This document shows, piece by piece, positions 63,692 to 64,000 of a DNA stretch of 64,000 bases. Every line of letters begins with the position of its first letter. Within the stretch, counting starts at the first letter, position 1. The translations under genes and the position numbers were made by a program. The notes under the pieces were generated by a model. It ran no database searches. It had not been told where the DNA came from and saw only the letters and a program-made list of their open reading frames with translations. The DNA lies in the NCBI GenBank assembly GCA_963281255.1, contig OY725488.1, positions 434,001-498,000 of the forward strand, given 5' to 3'. This stretch comes from Aphrocallistes beatrix. Its lineage: Eukaryota; Porifera; Hexactinellida; Sceptrulophora; Aphrocallistidae.

Positions 63692-64000
63692 ATGGCTGAA
63701 GAAGAAACGGTTCGGAGAGGAGATCCTGACAACCCGGGGACCTCCCACCGAGTTGTCATTCTCAGCGAGTCTATAATGGACTCACTCAAAATCTTGAATT
63801 ACGAATCTGAGTTCTGCTATCCCAACTCCTTCCTCCCCTTCACAAGACACTACTTCGCCTTCCCTGTCAACCCAGGGGAGCAGTTCCACGCCTTCTCTTG
63901 CCTCTCTGCCTTCCTTCTCAGCACCTGCGGACTCAAGTTCGACATGCCTCAGGAGTTCGACGATCCTAACAGCACGGTGGCTGGCATTGTGGAGGGACTG
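63692..64000 (+). CDS. IFT57: intraflagellar transport protein IFT57, 5' part only
   Basis: The first 103 codons, open to the window edge. IFT57 is an IFT-B peripheral subunit needed to build cilia. After a variable leader (MAEEETVRRGDPDNPGTSHR) comes the family's calponin-like N-terminal domain: ESIMDSLKILNYESEF (human VEKLKLLRYEEEF), RHYFAFPVNPGEQFHAFSCL (human RHYFALPTNPGEQFYMFCTL), then PQEFDDPNSTVAGIVEGL (human PQEYDDPNATISNILSEL). No intron occurs so far. The upstream spacer from CFAP77 (63103-63691) is mostly filled by a hAT-like MITE. The rest of the gene, including the coiled coil, lies outside the window. Confidence 0.93.
   Translation, partial: MAEEETVRRGDPDNPGTSHRVVILSESIMDSLKILNYESEFCYPNSFLPFTRHYFAFPVNPGEQFHAFSCLSAFLLSTCGLKFDMPQEFDDPNSTVAGIVEGL

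Overview
This window is AT-rich eukaryotic DNA from an animal. The evidence is spliced genes with GT-AG introns and a set of metazoan genes: a trithorax-type KMT2 histone methyltransferase, ATP6AP1, a PARP2-like enzyme, RNF185/RNF5, YPEL, TRIT1, D2HGDH, MRPL35, two NHL-repeat proteins and the cilium genes CFAP77, IFT57 and probably CCDC60. The compact genes, many of them intronless, and the motile-cilium genes suit an early-branching or otherwise compact invertebrate genome. A sponge is my best guess, but no sequence here fixes the phylum.

Left part (about 1-30,900): gene-poor and AT-rich, with many small inverted-repeat transposons (MITEs). Several hAT-type copies keep 8-bp target duplications. 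One decayed hAT transposase fragment and a large palindrome are also present. The recognisable genes here are four short, intronless, TATA-box genes at 9.0, 10.7, 17.7 and 26.6 kb. They encode paralogous CNC/Nrf-like bZIP proteins with unusual features and are the best candidate for something undescribed. A possible four-exon small gene (2215-7149) has no recognised homologue.

Right part (about 30,900-64,000): gene-dense, nearly all on the + strand. In order: ATP6AP1 (3' six exons), a single-exon protein with three WWE domains fused to PARP2, an RNF185-like membrane E3 ligase, and a 19-exon compact KMT2A/B with a complete MRPL35 gene nested in one intron. Then come two tandem NHL-repeat coiled-coil proteins without a RING, a CCDC60-like protein, TRIT1 and YPEL. 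D2HGDH (- strand) shares a 108-bp divergent promoter with CFAP77. The start of IFT57 is cut by the window edge.

The genes do not form one pathway. Themes that recur are chromatin and DNA repair (KMT2, PARP), mitochondrial function (MRPL35, TRIT1, D2HGDH), membrane and ER functions (ATP6AP1, RNF185) and cilia (CCDC60-like, CFAP77, IFT57). I saw no rRNA, CRISPR array or retroviral element, and no tRNA that I could recognise by eye.
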